Source: Neodiprion pinetum
Taxonomy: Eukaryota > Arthropoda > Insecta > Hymenoptera > Diprionidae
Length of the DNA: 64,000 nt
Assembly (NCBI RefSeq): GCF_021155775.2
Contig: NC_060236.1
Location: forward strand, 23,884,238 to 23,948,237
Direction of reading: 5' to 3'
Below, in pieces: positions 32,984-46,092 of the stretch. Each line of letters starts with the position of its first letter. Position 1 is the first letter of the stretch. Made by a program: the position numbers and the translations under genes. The notes under the pieces were generated by a model. The model made no database searches. It had not been told where the DNA came from and was given only the letters and a program-made list of their open reading frames with translations.

Positions 32984-35827
32984 ACTTTTCAATGGTCCTT
33001 CCAGACCATTGCATGGAACTGCAGACTGTGGGCAACAATGTGGGCGGTTCGTTATTCGGTGTTAAGCTTGAGTGTCGCGGGGTGACAGCAGGTCTTACAT
33101 TCTCTCAAAAATGCGACGTCGCATTGAGATCAGAGTACTCTTGGCAAGTTCGTTTACCTGGCGCAGAATCTACGGGGTATCAATTCGTTTCGATCGACGG
33201 ACAGCTTGGAACCAAAGTCAATGCACCGACTGTTAAATTATGACAAAGAAGCCAGTTACTGTGTAACGACTTTGTGCTAAATGAACGAGGAGACTAAAAA
33301 TGGATTCCTACTGGTGTGTGGCAAAAATTGATATGGTTATCGGAGAGCGCGTGATATTCTGAGCAATACTGAGAACTGAATGTTATACCAGAAAATGTAT
33401 CGTACTAGCCGGAACGTGACCGATACATTCAAACATTGGGTATGGTTACAAGCGGATTCTGAATTTCGCGTGATACTTACTCGATGAAAGATGTTTTTGA
33501 TTAAAAGCTCACCCAAGTTTTACGACATACGCACCGTTGTTGTAAATATTGTTGATATATTCATACGATGGTGTTACTGTTCGGTAATAAACAAGAATTT
33601 CACCACAGGTTTTGTGATATTTTAGATAAGTTTTAACCGCAACGAAAGTCAGGCAAGAGTCGAGTATATAAAGCAAACTGGTAATAGCGAGTCCCGAGCA
33701 ACGATATGCATACTCTATTACCGCAGTGAGGTAGATATTTTGCGGCGAGACGAGTCGAGGGCCCTGAAGTGATCAACAGGACGTGGGGAAGACCACGGTG
33801 CGTTATAACAGGTTGACGTTATCTCCCGAGCAGTCACGGAACCAGAAGGGTTATCGCTTGGTAATAATTGTCAAAGAGAATTCGCCCTCTGCGAAGTCCA
33901 TGTATAGGGGTGATGTGAGTCCACCTCAAAGGATTCGTTGCCAAAAACACGCGTGTGGTGTGTAACATTTTGTTGGTTTTTAGAGCCAAAACCGAAGTCG
34001 CCCTTTTCGCCCAGTGGGTAGGAATACACGCCGTTGGTTCAACGCAAACATGACATTATTACGCCAGTTTCGACGGATAAGGTGGAGATAGAAATGAGCT
34101 CAAATAAAGAACCGGACAGAAACGCCTCCACTATGGACCTCAGAACCTCTTCTACCTGTTGATCCGCATGAAGCATAATAAAAAAAGAGGCGGTAAGGCG
34201 GTATTAAACTGCGGGTTTTTATCTCTTCGGGGGAAATCCGAGAGGAATTGAAGTGATTAGGGAAAATTACGGAGAAAAAGGGATATAAAGTCAATTTTCA
34301 CTGCTTTTCTTATGTAATGCTGATCAAGTCAGAATATCAATTACAAAAACTTTGAAATTCATTATTACAACTTTTCCGAGATTCATTTTACCAACATGCG
34401 ATCTTTTTTTGAATTATAACTGCCCCAACTTCCAAAAAGTATCCTATCTGTACATGTATGAACTTCGCCTGTCACTGAAATGTTGAAAAGACTGTTTCCA
34501 AATTAGAGTAACTAGTTTGACAGTGCGGAATGCTTGATTTTTATAATTGAAGTAGTTTTTGTCAACGATAACGAGCGTCTATATTCGTTCGGTATATTGT
34601 TTCAGAAGCTTTGCTGTGAGCAAATAAAACTGAATAAAACAACGTTGAAAAAAAAAAATCAATTTCCAATAGATGTCCCTGGTTCTTAGTCACAGTTTTT
34701 CATTCTCTCAACTTGCCCAGAATTTCTTCAAATTTTTTCCGGGTCGGCTTGTTTACAGGTTTCACGGACACTCCTCGTGGGCACGGAGCGTTCATGCATT
34801 ATTGATGCCGAGGACGCGGTACATAACAATTTTGCGAATCAAAATAAGCGACGTGGGGAATGGGAAACGGAGACGTAGTGGGGAATAACGGCCAGCTATT
34901 CCTTCTGTTTAATACATCGTCACGCCTCGCACCTGGTATAGCTGTCCCCTTTGGTACGGGGAATCCCCACGCCAGGTAAAGAAGGAAGCAAAATTCGTGT
35001 CCGGAATGCCAAGAAGTTAGATTTGATTTGGGGTTTCGATAGCGACGCGTTTGTCCCGGCTCGAAGCTTGTTATTCCATGGCCCAGGTGTCGCCTTCTCA
35101 GAGGTACCGAAAACACAAGTCAAACCGACACGCGTCTGCTGTGATAAATCGGGTAGTACAAGATGATCGTGGGAAGATACCTAATCCAAGCATATGAGAC
35201 ACGGCCATGCGGCAAATCGATGAAAGTTGTAAGAGACGAGAATGTTGGAGAGAAAGAAGGAAAGAAAGGAACATATCGTTTTACCTCATAACCACCAACG
35301 TTGTGCGTTGTTCTGCAGTCGTTAATTATGCCGTGAAGAATAACGACCCCGTTTTCCACGGTCGAGACTCTTATTGTTCGACTGTCTAACTGCGAGCACA
35401 AAATATACCTAATTCGCTGTAAGGTAGGCGAAGAGCTGCGTAATAGAATATTGTGTGACGCGGAGGTAAACTCGGTCTTTTCGGGCCGAGCGTAAGTTGC
35501 AATATGAGTAGTAGGTGAGCCGAAAACGAATATTGCAAATAAGCGAGGCGAAAAGATCGTTGCCTCTTTGTTCCACACGATTCTTGATATAAAAAGAATT
35601 TGTTACGCGTTTTTTCACAAAGCACCAAATTGAGGTTATGGTCGCTACAGTGCATGCGCGCAGTGCAGAAAAGACCACTCTTAACGCCTAGGACTTAAAA
35701 CTAGTCTTTTAAGTACTCCGAGCATGCGTATTCGCAGACTACCTCGACCGTCATAGAAACGTGTACTTTGTGTACGAAAAAACGCGTAAGACATTCTCGC
35801 GTTACGTAATAAAACATTTCGTGACGA
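32984..35827. other. Non-coding sequence (possibly intronic)
   Basis: If the exon at 32881-32979 is real, this would be the start of its intron. Frames follow on the plus strand (32980-33243 and others) but begin at GTG and have no motif. Several open minus-strand frames at 34799-35680 overlap one another and start mostly at non-ATG codons. I recognise nothing in them. Confidence 0.35.
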
Positions 35828-35928
35828 GTATGGATAAGGTTTTTTGACGAGACGTGAGGTTTACGGTAAGAACCGAAGCCGAGCATTGTACGTACTGCAA
35901 CACGCGAGTAAAAAAACCTTATCCATAC
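35828..35928. repeat. Inverted repeat, 18 bp perfect arms
   Basis: gtatggataaggtttttt at 35828-35845 is the exact reverse complement of 35911-35928, with 65 bp between. The flanks continue to match only weakly and no target duplication is clear. It could be the remnant of a small hairpin transposon or a structured non-coding RNA stem. Confidence 0.65.
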
Positions 35929-38599
35929 GAGTTTCAACCAGTATTTTTCATCATTTCAAGGTTAGAGTGCCATAGAGTACACTTTGTATGTAATATACGT
36001 ACATATAACGCGTAAATGTAGTTACACGTAAGTTTATTTACACGCAATATTCGGAGCACAAAACAGCAGTTCAAAGGCGATTCGAAATCAAACGACTTAC
36101 AATTAGCCGTCACTGATTTTCGTTAAAATTTGCTATCGAACATAGTCAGGTCGTAGTGTCACAAAAAAAAAAAAAAAAAATTTTCATCGAGTGAAAATCA
36201 CTTCAGCTTGACAGTTTTCCACCAAGAGTCAGTCGAAGCTCTGGACCAATCACGGAGCGATTTAAAGCACCGGACGCCACCGCGAGAGCGCGCTTTTCCT
36301 CATTTGTCGGAGAGTCATAACCTCCAACTCATTGCTGTTCGAAAATTATTATTAAATACTGGATATTCGGAAGGTGAAAAATTGCTGCACTTGTTTACGC
36401 GAAGTATACTGGCCGGAAGATTAAAGAACGGCCTGTGCTCACGCTTGTATCACTTCATAATGCAATTCTAGCGTGTCACTCATTCCGCAGTTCAGAATGT
36501 AGATGGAAGAGATAAGCGCGGAGAAATGTAACACGACCGCAAGCCGGTTTTACGGCCATGCAGCTCTGCCGATCAGCTAGAGTGGAGAACGTGACGGATT
36601 GTAACGTAAATAGAATATAACCCGCGTCAATCAGGACTGAACCAAACCGTATCCCACCTACGTATTTTCGTACATCCTACATGCATCGCGTTGTCCAGTC
36701 GTATCGTTTACGAGCATTAATACGAATGCCTTATTCCAATTAGGCATTCGGTGCCAACTTACGTCCCTCCGCACCTCCTTCAATTTTCAATTCCATTTCT
36801 TGGCATCATTATACGACTCGAAATTACTACTTGGATGGATGCACATGCGTTAAAATTCTGTTGCGTAACTTCTCCGACAGCAGATGCAGTCGTGGTATGT
36901 TTCAATGTCTGCACTGTGCGGGTTTGTACGCGAATCGGTAAGAACAAGATGTCTGCTGAAAATTTAGTCAACAATGGCAGACTTGATTTGGGCGGGTCTA
37001 AGATCGCGAATTTAAAATTTCAGGCGAGAATCCAAAGTGGGGGACAAATGTTCGTGAGATAAATACAAGTGCGATGTGCACGGTACAAGCGAGTGCTGAA
37101 GCGTTCTGAAATCTAAAGCAATTATTGAATCGAGGTCATTTTGGGACACTGAATCCACTAATGGGGATACGTAATTTTGAATTCGATGATTCTGACCATA
37201 AAATTGAATAAAAAAAAATGGAAAAAATTATAAAGTATAAATATCCTGGTACTTGGATAGTAAGTTTGTAAATCCTTTGTGTTTCACGGTGTAAATCTGA
37301 TAATGTAGGATCATCGAAGAAAAGACGTAAGGAAAATTAATTTTTCAATGATATAGGATGGGAAAAATGAAGATCGATATCGGAGCGAGACGGGCCTGTT
37401 TTCGATCGTGGTTGACGTTACTTTTGATACTTGTTTCTCAAACACCTCGAAATTTCGAACGGGTATTCAGGATGAACGGCGAGACTAGGCACGTAAATCA
37501 CGAGAAATAGCGTCCATTAGACAAAATGCCTACCGATTTTGACTACTAAGGCCCCGGAGGTGTGGTGTGGGCCCGATGCGCGGTACACGGACGTGCGGGG
37601 TCCGCGATGTAAATGATATCCAGGAACAAGAGACACATATGTAGGCTGTCGAGGCACACCTGGCCGAAACGTTCGCTCGCCTCGCCTGCTCGCTCACACC
37701 GTGTAGTTTGTTAGTAGTTCATCCGTCCTTTTCGAATATATGCTCAGCTGTAGTTTCGTCGTCCCGCCCACGCCTCGGCCAGGCTGCACTCGCTTAGCCA
37801 GAGTCTACTGGCTGATGAATTATACAAGGAACGTGATGGCCTCTGCACACCGTTAAACGCTACGCCCATAGTCGAAGTACTTCGAAGCCACAACGAACTT
37901 ACCACCGCGATAATCTATGCGGGAGAGATCATACGCGACACTCGCACTGCGGAGGATAATTTAATTTTTTATACTTATTGTTGGGGATAACTATTGTACC
38001 TCGGGACGCTCTCTCGATTTTAAGCATTGAACATTTTGATATGAAATCGGGGTACCGTCTGAAGGAGCAGCCTTTCCATGGTAAAACGTACTTCCATTTA
38101 TTCGTTTAAATGACTTTATTTTTTGTGACGAATTGTGAAGAAAGGAAGAAAAAAAAAATTTATAGGTACTTGTACCAAGGTACAACACCGTTGTGTACCT
38201 CGAAACATAATCTCGGAAAAAGTTGTTTATTAGACCCTTAAAAGTCGACAACGAAATCACAAAACGGTTGGTTCTTGATGCTCGAATACTCAAATCATCT
38301 TACACGTCAAGATGACGAAGTAAATAAGCAAAGTTTAGGTTAGTAGTTTATGGTATCTGACTGTTGATAGAAAAGTATCGCGTTTTTTTAACCAACATCA
38401 CTACACGTCGAATCGACGACATGTTTCAAGGTACACCGTGGTTAAGATATACAACACTTTAGCCTGCTAAAAAATTCGAAGCAAATGGGTTTAGTCGTTA
38501 CAACAGCAATTGAATAATTGCCTGAATTACGTGGGAATGTGGTAACACTAACTATCCAGTGTCATTATAGTTTTTAATTATACTATATTTTTTGGTTAT
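35929..38599. other. Gene-free stretch with small hairpin and A-run
   Basis: An A-run of about 18 lies at 36163-36180. A short hairpin, cgaatgcct at 36723-36731 with aggcattcg at 36742-36750, has a 10 bp loop. GC-richer patches occur at about 36220-36600 and 37550-37940. No gene is recognised. Confidence 0.4.
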
Positions 38600-38897
38600 T
38601 GGATCCGTTTAAAAATTGTTTCTTTAGTTGACTACATTTTTTCAGTTACACAACAGACCTCGACATCAATTTGTTGCCGCAATAAAATCAGATTGTCGTA
38701 ATAATTACAAGAAAATGTAATACAAGTGACGATAGTCTTTTTGACACACAGTAAAAATGTTGCTAGAGTTTCTGGTTAATTTTTACAAAACTCATTTTTA
38801 CTTTGTATGAAAAACTACATTTTTAAATTGTGTGAAAAAAAATTCTAATAAATCAGACCTGTATAGATACCACAAATTGAAATTTCTCTTGGTGCTG
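38600..38897 (+). mobile_element. Diverged relative of the CACTGAGA family
   Basis: Landmarks of the family appear in the same order but with many changes. They are ggttattggatcc, tttctttagttgactac, acctcgacatcaatttgttg, ttacaagaaaatgtaataca, agtgacgatagt, ctagagtttctggtta, ttttactttgtatgaaaa, and a terminal gaaatttctcttggtg. The left end is hard to place. It appears to be an older copy or a sister subfamily. Confidence 0.5.
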
Positions 38898-40180
38898 TAA
38901 CGAGTGCACGACCGGATTATGATCTGGTAGAAACTGGGGAATTCTAGTGCAAGCGTATTTTTTGAAATTGGTCACTCCTTGATTTAGATATCGTGCAAAT
39001 TTAGCTTGTTTTTTTAGTAGAACTTGGAAAAATTTCCTCTGCCTGTCGAACTACATTTACGATCACAGATACACAAACGTATCTATCTACATGTATCTGT
39101 ATAGAGACGTGGGCGTAGAAGACACTTGAAGTGAAGATGCGATCTTGCAGCTGTGTACCACGCGGCAATTAGCCTGTGTGATCGATTGCAGTTGGCATAA
39201 ATAAAGAGAGAGAAAAAGAATAGCCGAGACGAAACTCTTGTATGCTTGAACAAGAATTTCTCAATTATTTGAAAGTAGGTATTCCAACTTCACATTGGCA
39301 AAGACGATGTAATAATACAAAAAATATGGCCACGGTTCAACTCTGTTCAATCTGAACCGATAAAGAATATTATATGATAAAATATAATGGTGGAAAATAC
39401 CGACTTGAGTTAGTGAAAAAATTGTCAATAATTTATCGATGTTCTAATGATTTTGTCAAGTTTTTAAAGAATTAATTTATACAATGAAGAAGAACTGAAT
39501 CAACTTAGGAATCAGTGCGTAAATTATGGGCCTAACTTTTCAATAGAAATGATATTCATCGCAATCCCTTTTTGCGATTCTGTAAATATGGAATTACCTG
39601 ATTTCCACGAGTCAAAGAACAACAAGCACCGAAATGAATTTTTTCATTGCAAAATTGAGGGAAGAGTCCACGCTGATAATAAAATTTTGTCGCAGTGCCG
39701 AAAATTTGGTCCTGGTAACAAGATTTCAAGGTTAATATACATTTTGCCACTGTAAAAATTTTTTCTTGCAGATTTACGATGTAACACATCATTTGATAGC
39801 GGTAATCAATTTACTAATCTATATCCACCGAAGAGATTTAGCGAAAGGTATGAAGAGCGACTTATTTGAATCTACTAGTGGTTATTCAATATTTGGATAA
39901 CACAATGAAAAAAAATATCGTTTCAATAAATCGACTGAATTAAAATCTCGATTTTCTATTTATTAAGTATATTTCATCGAATTGAACTTTCTTTCGATTT
40001 TGAAAGAATTATTTCATTGCCTCTGATATTTATAACGAAAAATGGCGTTACCAATCGACTTTTGTTTTTTGAAAAGCAACAATTTTACTCTCAGTACGAA
40101 TCCAAAGTTCTCCTCTCGACCGCCGCGGCTGTATGACACGGTGTTTTACACCACCGCGCAGTGAAAGAAAGCTGGACAAA
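38898..40180. other. AT-rich non-coding sequence
   Basis: No gene or repeat recognised. Short frames near 39549-39792 on both strands have AT-type composition. Confidence 0.45.
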
Positions 40181-40206
40181 GTAAGTAAGTAAGTGAGTGA
40201 GTAGGT
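40181..40206 (+). repeat. (GTAA/GTGA)n short tandem repeat
   Basis: gtaagtaagtaagtgagtga followed by gtaggt is a 4 bp tandem tract. It happens to contain several donor-like GTAAGT and GTGAGT words, which should not be read as splice sites. Confidence 0.85.
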
Positions 40207-40430
40207 ATAATATCCAGGGTTTGTCGACTTCGGGCGGAATGCCCGAGGTACACATGTCGGTACCCTCAACGCAGTCAGTCACGCGGGATACGCTTTTGAA
40301 GCCTTTGGCCTGGCGCGTCCTTTGCGGCGCGCGCACTTTATATCTAGCTACGTGGGCAGCTCGAGGGTGGTTAACAAATGTATGAACGGACTAGACGATT
40401 AATAACGCAAGGTAGATTATAATTTATAAG

Positions 40431-40535
40431 GATCGGACGAGACGCGAGGCGGCCGGTGATGTCCTGCACGAAGTGGTCTCAGAGGCGGACGAAGAGGTTT
40501 CGAAGACGCCAGCAGCCGAGGAAGAAGTCAGCAAG
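40431..40535 (+). CDS. Candidate cassette exon encoding an acidic segment
   Basis: No family is recognised. The segment is preceded by AG (40429-40430) and followed by a donor-like GTACGC. It is exactly 105 bp, so it encodes 35 codons in phase 0 at both ends, the arrangement of a skippable exon. The peptide starts DRTRREAAGDVLHEVV and continues with SEADEEVSKTPAAEEEVSK: acidic, with a repeated EEVSK, alanine and proline. It resembles flexible linkers of cytoskeletal or muscle proteins, but that is only style. Weak points are the poor pyrimidine tract before the acceptor and a 122-codon open frame on the opposite strand (40424-40792). It lies in a GC-richer island at 40080-40830. Confidence 0.25.
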
Positions 40536-42527
40536 GTACGCCTGTGTGCTTTGGTCACTGACACGATACCATCGGCGTCGTTGACTCTGTGTTTGCGGGT
40601 GTCTCGCACGTCTACGTGCCTCCGAAGCCCTGAGCTTACGTCGCAAGTCCGTGAGAGGGTCGTCCGAGTACGTGTTGTACCTCGACCAAGTGAGTAGAGG
40701 TATACCTGGGTACACGGCCCTGCAATTAGCCAGCCGATCACCCGGGCAAAGTGGGCCCAGTCAGTCCCAGTCACGGCTCGTTTGTCACCCACTACTCTCT
40801 GACTTACTAGATAATATAATATATCATGCCCGCCTTCGTCTTAGATACTACTAACGGTAATGAACGCACAACGAGTTTGCTCCAATGTCGATACATTTTA
40901 CTAAATATGGGTCGAGGCAAGTTCCTACCATTGACAATTGTATACGACTGAGTGTTGGTTGGATATTTGTTTGAGAGATAGAGTATAATGCGTATTATCG
41001 TCTGTTGCGTCTTCATTATTATTTGTTGTCGGGATGAACTATTCCTACGATGTTTTGACAGTTGATAGTTCGATTTCACGTTCGGTTTCATCGTTTCTTC
41101 TCAGATTTTGAATTTTGATTTTATCGATGAAATTGTGAAACGGGTCGCGAGTTGGTGAGTTTAGTTTTCTCAATGTCGATTCACCTGTGCCGAGTACCTG
41201 TCGTCGAAAAATAAATACAGGATTACTGTTTTATAACGTCGAAAAGTTCGTCGTGTTTACCAGTTCCGACAACTTTCGGTTTCAGCCACGACATATTCTG
41301 TGGAAGATGAAATTACTCTGGTATTTCAGAACCTATTCATCTTGTGTTTATTAGTGTTGGTTGTATCGATCTCAACGTGGTATTAAGGAGAAAAACTACA
41401 AGTAACGCACATGCGTGAAGAGAAGTCGAAGATTCGATTATATATTATCTCAAGAAATTGAGTCGCATCTAAACTGTCGGACGATATCTAGCGTTTGTAA
41501 ATAAAAAGTCCAAGACTCGAATGACCTCTAAAATATTCGGTTTTACGAAAAAGCTATGCAAATTCGATGTCGAAATGATGTTCCGCGAATTCTGAAAGTA
41601 TCGCGACGATATCTAACGGAATACCGCATTGCCCGAACCCGAATATCTCACGAATAGAACGAATCTACGGTGTTTTTAATGCCCATCGTTCTTGGTTGAG
41701 TAAAATCGTGTTACAACGTTGTACTATGTCGAGTTTACATTTTTTTTAGCCTTATCTGTTCAAATCCCGGATTCAGAAGCTACGTGGAATTAACAATGCA
41801 AGAAGAGAACATTACGCGTGGGGTTCCAAAGTTGTTATATACTTATTAATCGAGCAGCGTTATACCGGTAGCTAATATAATTTATTAATCCACAAAAGAA
41901 GAGAAAACGGTTAACCCCCAAATCCCACTGTTTTCCAAGCGAAACCCTTTGCAGCCCTCGTTTCGAGCCCGGTGAACATTGCGGCAAATAATGAATAACA
42001 AGCACCTTGATATTCACAGTGTTCCCAATTGGCATTCCCTCCTCTTTTCCAGCGTAATATTATACGCGTGTAAAGATGCCGCTTCGCGAAGCACCGCTCT
42101 TCACGAAGTCAACTCGTCGGACTCGACAGCGAGTGTTGATCTGGGACGGGTAGTAAAAAAAAAAAAAAAGAAAAGAAAAGAAAAACGTAAACTGCCACCG
42201 GTGTTAAATATGTAACTACAGATATTAATTATTTAGTAAACTGGTCGAACGACTGCCGCCACCACCAACGGAATTAATGACCTCAGCTACATGCTGTGTC
42301 ATACGCTATTAGCCGTGGGCAAGGTTTAAATGAAACGCATATATTTTTTTTTTTACCGCTATAATACTTGGTTTCATGATTATACCGCACATCATCACAT
42401 CGTTACATATATCCACACTTAGTCAGGTGTGCCGTGTCCTCGTGTCGTACAAATCTGTCCAACACACCTCCATGTTTTACATATCAGTATTACACGTTAT
42501 GTATTTTTGCCTGTACGTCGATTGTTG
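40536..42527. other. Non-coding sequence
   Basis: The rest of the GC-richer island extends to about 40830, followed by AT-rich DNA. A frame on the plus strand continues from the candidate exon to 40697 without any motif. A 13-base A-run lies near 42156. Confidence 0.4.
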
Positions 42528-42628
42528 TTTTTTTTTTTTTATTTTTTTTTTTTATTACGATAAATAAATTTCAAGAGTTTAGAACGAATTTTGATTCTTT
42601 CGTTTCCACCACTCTCTCTCTCTCTCTC
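42528..42628. repeat. T-tracts and (CT)n microsatellite
   Basis: Two long T-runs separated by one A (42528-42553) are followed by a short CT run at 42612-42628. Low-complexity sequence without coding meaning. Confidence 0.85.
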
Positions 42629-45600
42629 ATCTTCACATTCTTTCGATACTTTCTATTCATTTTATCTCACACATAATCAGCTATCAAACAACGACATCTG
42701 ATGTCACCAAAACTTTTATCGAAAATGTAATATTACGAAAAATTTTCTTCAGCCGAGAAGTCAAGTCCTCGTTATTATTGTACAATCTCTATGCGGAAAG
42801 TCAACTAGTACTTTGAACGCGTATCACTGAACTCGGGTGGGTGGAGGACGGTTAGGCCAGCTACCACTTACAGGCGTGCTAATCGTAAGTCTGTCTATGA
42901 ATTATTTATTGATCATTGTATTCGATTTGAATTTCATTGTGGTTATTAACAGGGGCGTGAGTAGCTACAGTAACGTGCAGACAAATGCTTGCCTACGAAA
43001 GATTTCTATCGATTTACTCTATTAAACGCTGCCCAGCTCACAGATCGTCATGTTACGATGCAGGGTACATGTACATGTATATATATATATAAAACCTTCA
43101 TTTACATACACCTGACGATGCTAACTGTATCACGCACGAACGATCGAATTTACGACATTGTCGACGCGAGCAGGCACCATAGTCCGAATAAGATACGACT
43201 CGACGCTCGTTAAAAATTTCTTCTGCAAATAAAACCCCTCTCCATTCTCACATGGTCGACCTAACGCTCGAAATGTGTCGTTATCAAATCCTCGGCTCGT
43301 GATTCTACGTTTTTGGCACTTGAAAGGTGCGAAAAAAATACATTACGTATTTTACAGGGTTGATTATTCGTCAAGTGTTATTATACCGACAATGAATAGG
43401 CGCTCTAAATTTTCTCGATTTCTCGAATCTAAAACTACTGACAATGAAGCAGAATATAAATATATCGTACAAGCTTTGAATAGTCACAAGTAAATGCGGA
43501 TGAAAGATGCGAGTTGAAATTGAATTCAAGAATATTTACAAAAAGAAACGAAGAAACGTTATATATGTATATATATTTGAAAAAAATTTTAATTGCAAGA
43601 ACGTTTTCATTTATTCACGTGGATCACGGCGGGTATCTTTGGATCGATTCTTACAAAGTCTTTGCCATAGGTAGACAGCATATTGTGCCTACGCAAAAGT
43701 CGCTTTAGCTAAATTAAATTACTCGGTAACACGCGATGGACGCGAGACTGCATCTCGTAAGTTGTCGGTTGGCTTATGAAACGCTCGACGAGGAGTCAAG
43801 ATTGTGCCGAGAAATAAGAATTAGCATCATCTCGGCGTTCAGCGTTGCCCACGCATACAAGTCTTTGCTGCGTGGGAGGAGTGCATTACTATCGGTCTTG
43901 CATTGGGCCTCACCGTTCTATGTATAATACCGGGAATTATATGCGGTACGGGAAATCCCCTTTCCTGCTTTCCCCACCGCAGCGAGTAGATGAAAAGTGT
44001 AAGTGAAGTTCAAAGATCGGCTGAATCTTGAAGTCCAACACGATAAGCTCGTTAAAGTCTATCAGAAAATCAGTCTGATCTTGAAATTAAAGAAGACTAA
44101 TTACTACTTCTCTTCCTCGCCTAATAATTACGTGTGTATGTATGACTTTGAAATCCTTTGCTCGTTGAAAAAAAAAAGTCGAAGAAAAAGAACGAAATTG
44201 GATACGGGATTCGATTTGTTTCAACCGTTTCTTCTGCCGAGGGTCTTTTTTACGCTGTCACTCAAACTGGACTCGACGTCTTGCGTTAAAATTAATAAGT
44301 TTGCTGCATTTTAATGCTTCAATCTGAGACAGGTATTGTTTCTTAATTAAGATAGATAAATTCGGTGCAAGTTTTCTCACGAAAGTCGTCATTGGAACGT
44401 TAACGAAACGCGAACAAAATTAGAAATAAAATGGCTTATAATTAAAGAACTGAAAAAATTGGGTAATAAACTTTTGTTCAAGTTCAGTGCAGTATCAGTA
44501 TCGTCTAAAACAAGAGGTTCGATAGACGAGTCAACTACTGTAACCCGAACGATTGATCGAAATTGAAATTAAAAACCAAAAAAGTTAACCAGGTATTTTT
44601 CCTATCTCGATCACTACGCCGTACGGTATTTTTTTATCAGTTCACCTCGCAGAAACGTGAAAAGAAAGAAAGGATACGATTTCCATCAAAATATGTTTTC
44701 GTTCGATATTTATGAATTTATTGTATCATACGGAGCAGCTTGGTTCTAGATAATAACGGGAAACAGCCATGCACGTATCCTCGATACCACCGCTCGGCCA
44801 TTTACAGCCACACGCAAACAGCCGAACGAATCCAGGCGGTAAACGGGATACAACGTTGCCAGGATCCCGCAAGGATTGTGTTCGCCTAGATTCATCTCTC
44901 TTCCTCGTGGCATCGGGGGAAAGGATGCGGGAAAAAAGCATCAGGCACACAGACGGGCCAGCGATAGGGTCGCTTGGTTTTACGACCCACCATCAACCAC
45001 CACGAATACTTTTATTCGACTGCCTTGATATTCTAGGACAATATACAGAGCTAGTCTAGGAGCAAACTGAAATCTGGACTGAAATTCGTCATAGTGACGC
45101 CGATTATTATACAGTTCATAAAAATGATCTGAAATCAAACTAGGACGTTTCTTGAAGATTTTTAGACAAAGAATCGTGTTAATGGCTGGCTGAAAATTTT
45201 ATAAGCGAGTCTATATTACAAACCGAATTTAACGTTCGATTTCACGAGCTTGTATAATTTCTTCAAAGAAATTGGAACGGTTCTCAACTTGATTCGCTTT
45301 TCCAACACTCTTGGTAACTCAGATCACGGTTGACCATTCCATAGATTGATTGATCAATTAACGAAACCTGTTTAGCGACAGTGATTTCTCTTCGCTTTGT
45401 GTAAAAGCAAAGGTTTCTACCTACCGTATAACAACAAAGCGTAGTTGTCGGTAAATGCGATTACTGAATATTTAAAGATGTGAAAACGGTGAGTCGATGG
45501 ATAGGTTGCACGCGATTCGTAAGTGCCTGCATTTTCGCAGACCAAGCTATGGTTAACTCTACTATAAGATAATGGAACACGGTGGTAATCAATGACGTGA

Positions 45601-46041
45601 TTCAACGTCTACTTCAATGTTCACGTACGTATTGCGAATAGGCAGAAGATAGGACTAGAGGGTTAACAAGGTCTGACCACCCAAGTACAACAGCTGGCTT
45701 CGCCTATACGTAGAGACTCATATTTTTCTCATGGAACACCCTTCATTTGTACTTTGAATATAAATACGAAAGAACAGGTATGTGGAACTCCAGATGGATG
45801 TAGTATAATCGGTGTAAGTAATACTGGCTCGAATGGAGGAGTATAATTCCGACAAGAATCAGAGAGAGCATTGTACCCACACCTACCATAAAACGCCAAC
45901 TCGCGTGCTGCGCACAGGGGCCGGATGTTACAAAGTAATAACGTTGATGATGATAACGGCAATGATTCGTCACTCCGTCGCGACTATGCCGGGGGGATTT
46001 GGTCATGGCATATCATTATTACGTTGTGTCTATATTTGAAA
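42629..46041. other. Gene-free stretch
   Basis: AT-rich DNA with a short TA run near 43077-43091. GC-richer patches lie at 43720-43990 and 44760-45060. In the first, an ATG at 43736 is followed seven codons later by a perfect GTAAGT donor (43756), but seven residues cannot support a call. In the second, overlapping frames are open on both strands without motifs. Confidence 0.4.
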
Positions 46042-46092
46042 GGTTTGGTTTCGTTGCGTTTCGTTCAGTTTAGTTTGGTTCGGTTTGGTTTG
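46042..46092 (+). repeat. Imperfect GTTTG/GTTTC pentamer repeat
   Basis: A run of 5 bp units, ggttt, cgttg, cgttt, cgttc, agttt, agttt, ggttc, ggttt, ggttt, spans about 50 bp. It is a decayed pentanucleotide microsatellite. Confidence 0.75.

Noticed and set aside
35120..35578. Minus-strand frame of 152 codons
   Set aside because: It starts at GTG, not ATG, has no motif, and overlaps two further open frames in other registers.
40181..40206. Several GTAAGT/GTGAGT splice-donor words
   Set aside because: They belong to a 4 bp tandem repeat, so their presence carries no splice information.
41755..41790. gttcaaatcccgg, resembling a tRNA B box
   Set aside because: The flanking bases do not form a T-stem and no A box or cloverleaf could be laid out upstream.
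43736..43761. ATG followed by seven codons and a perfect GTAAGT donor
   Set aside because: Seven codons are too few to judge; such pairs occur by chance many times in 64 kb.
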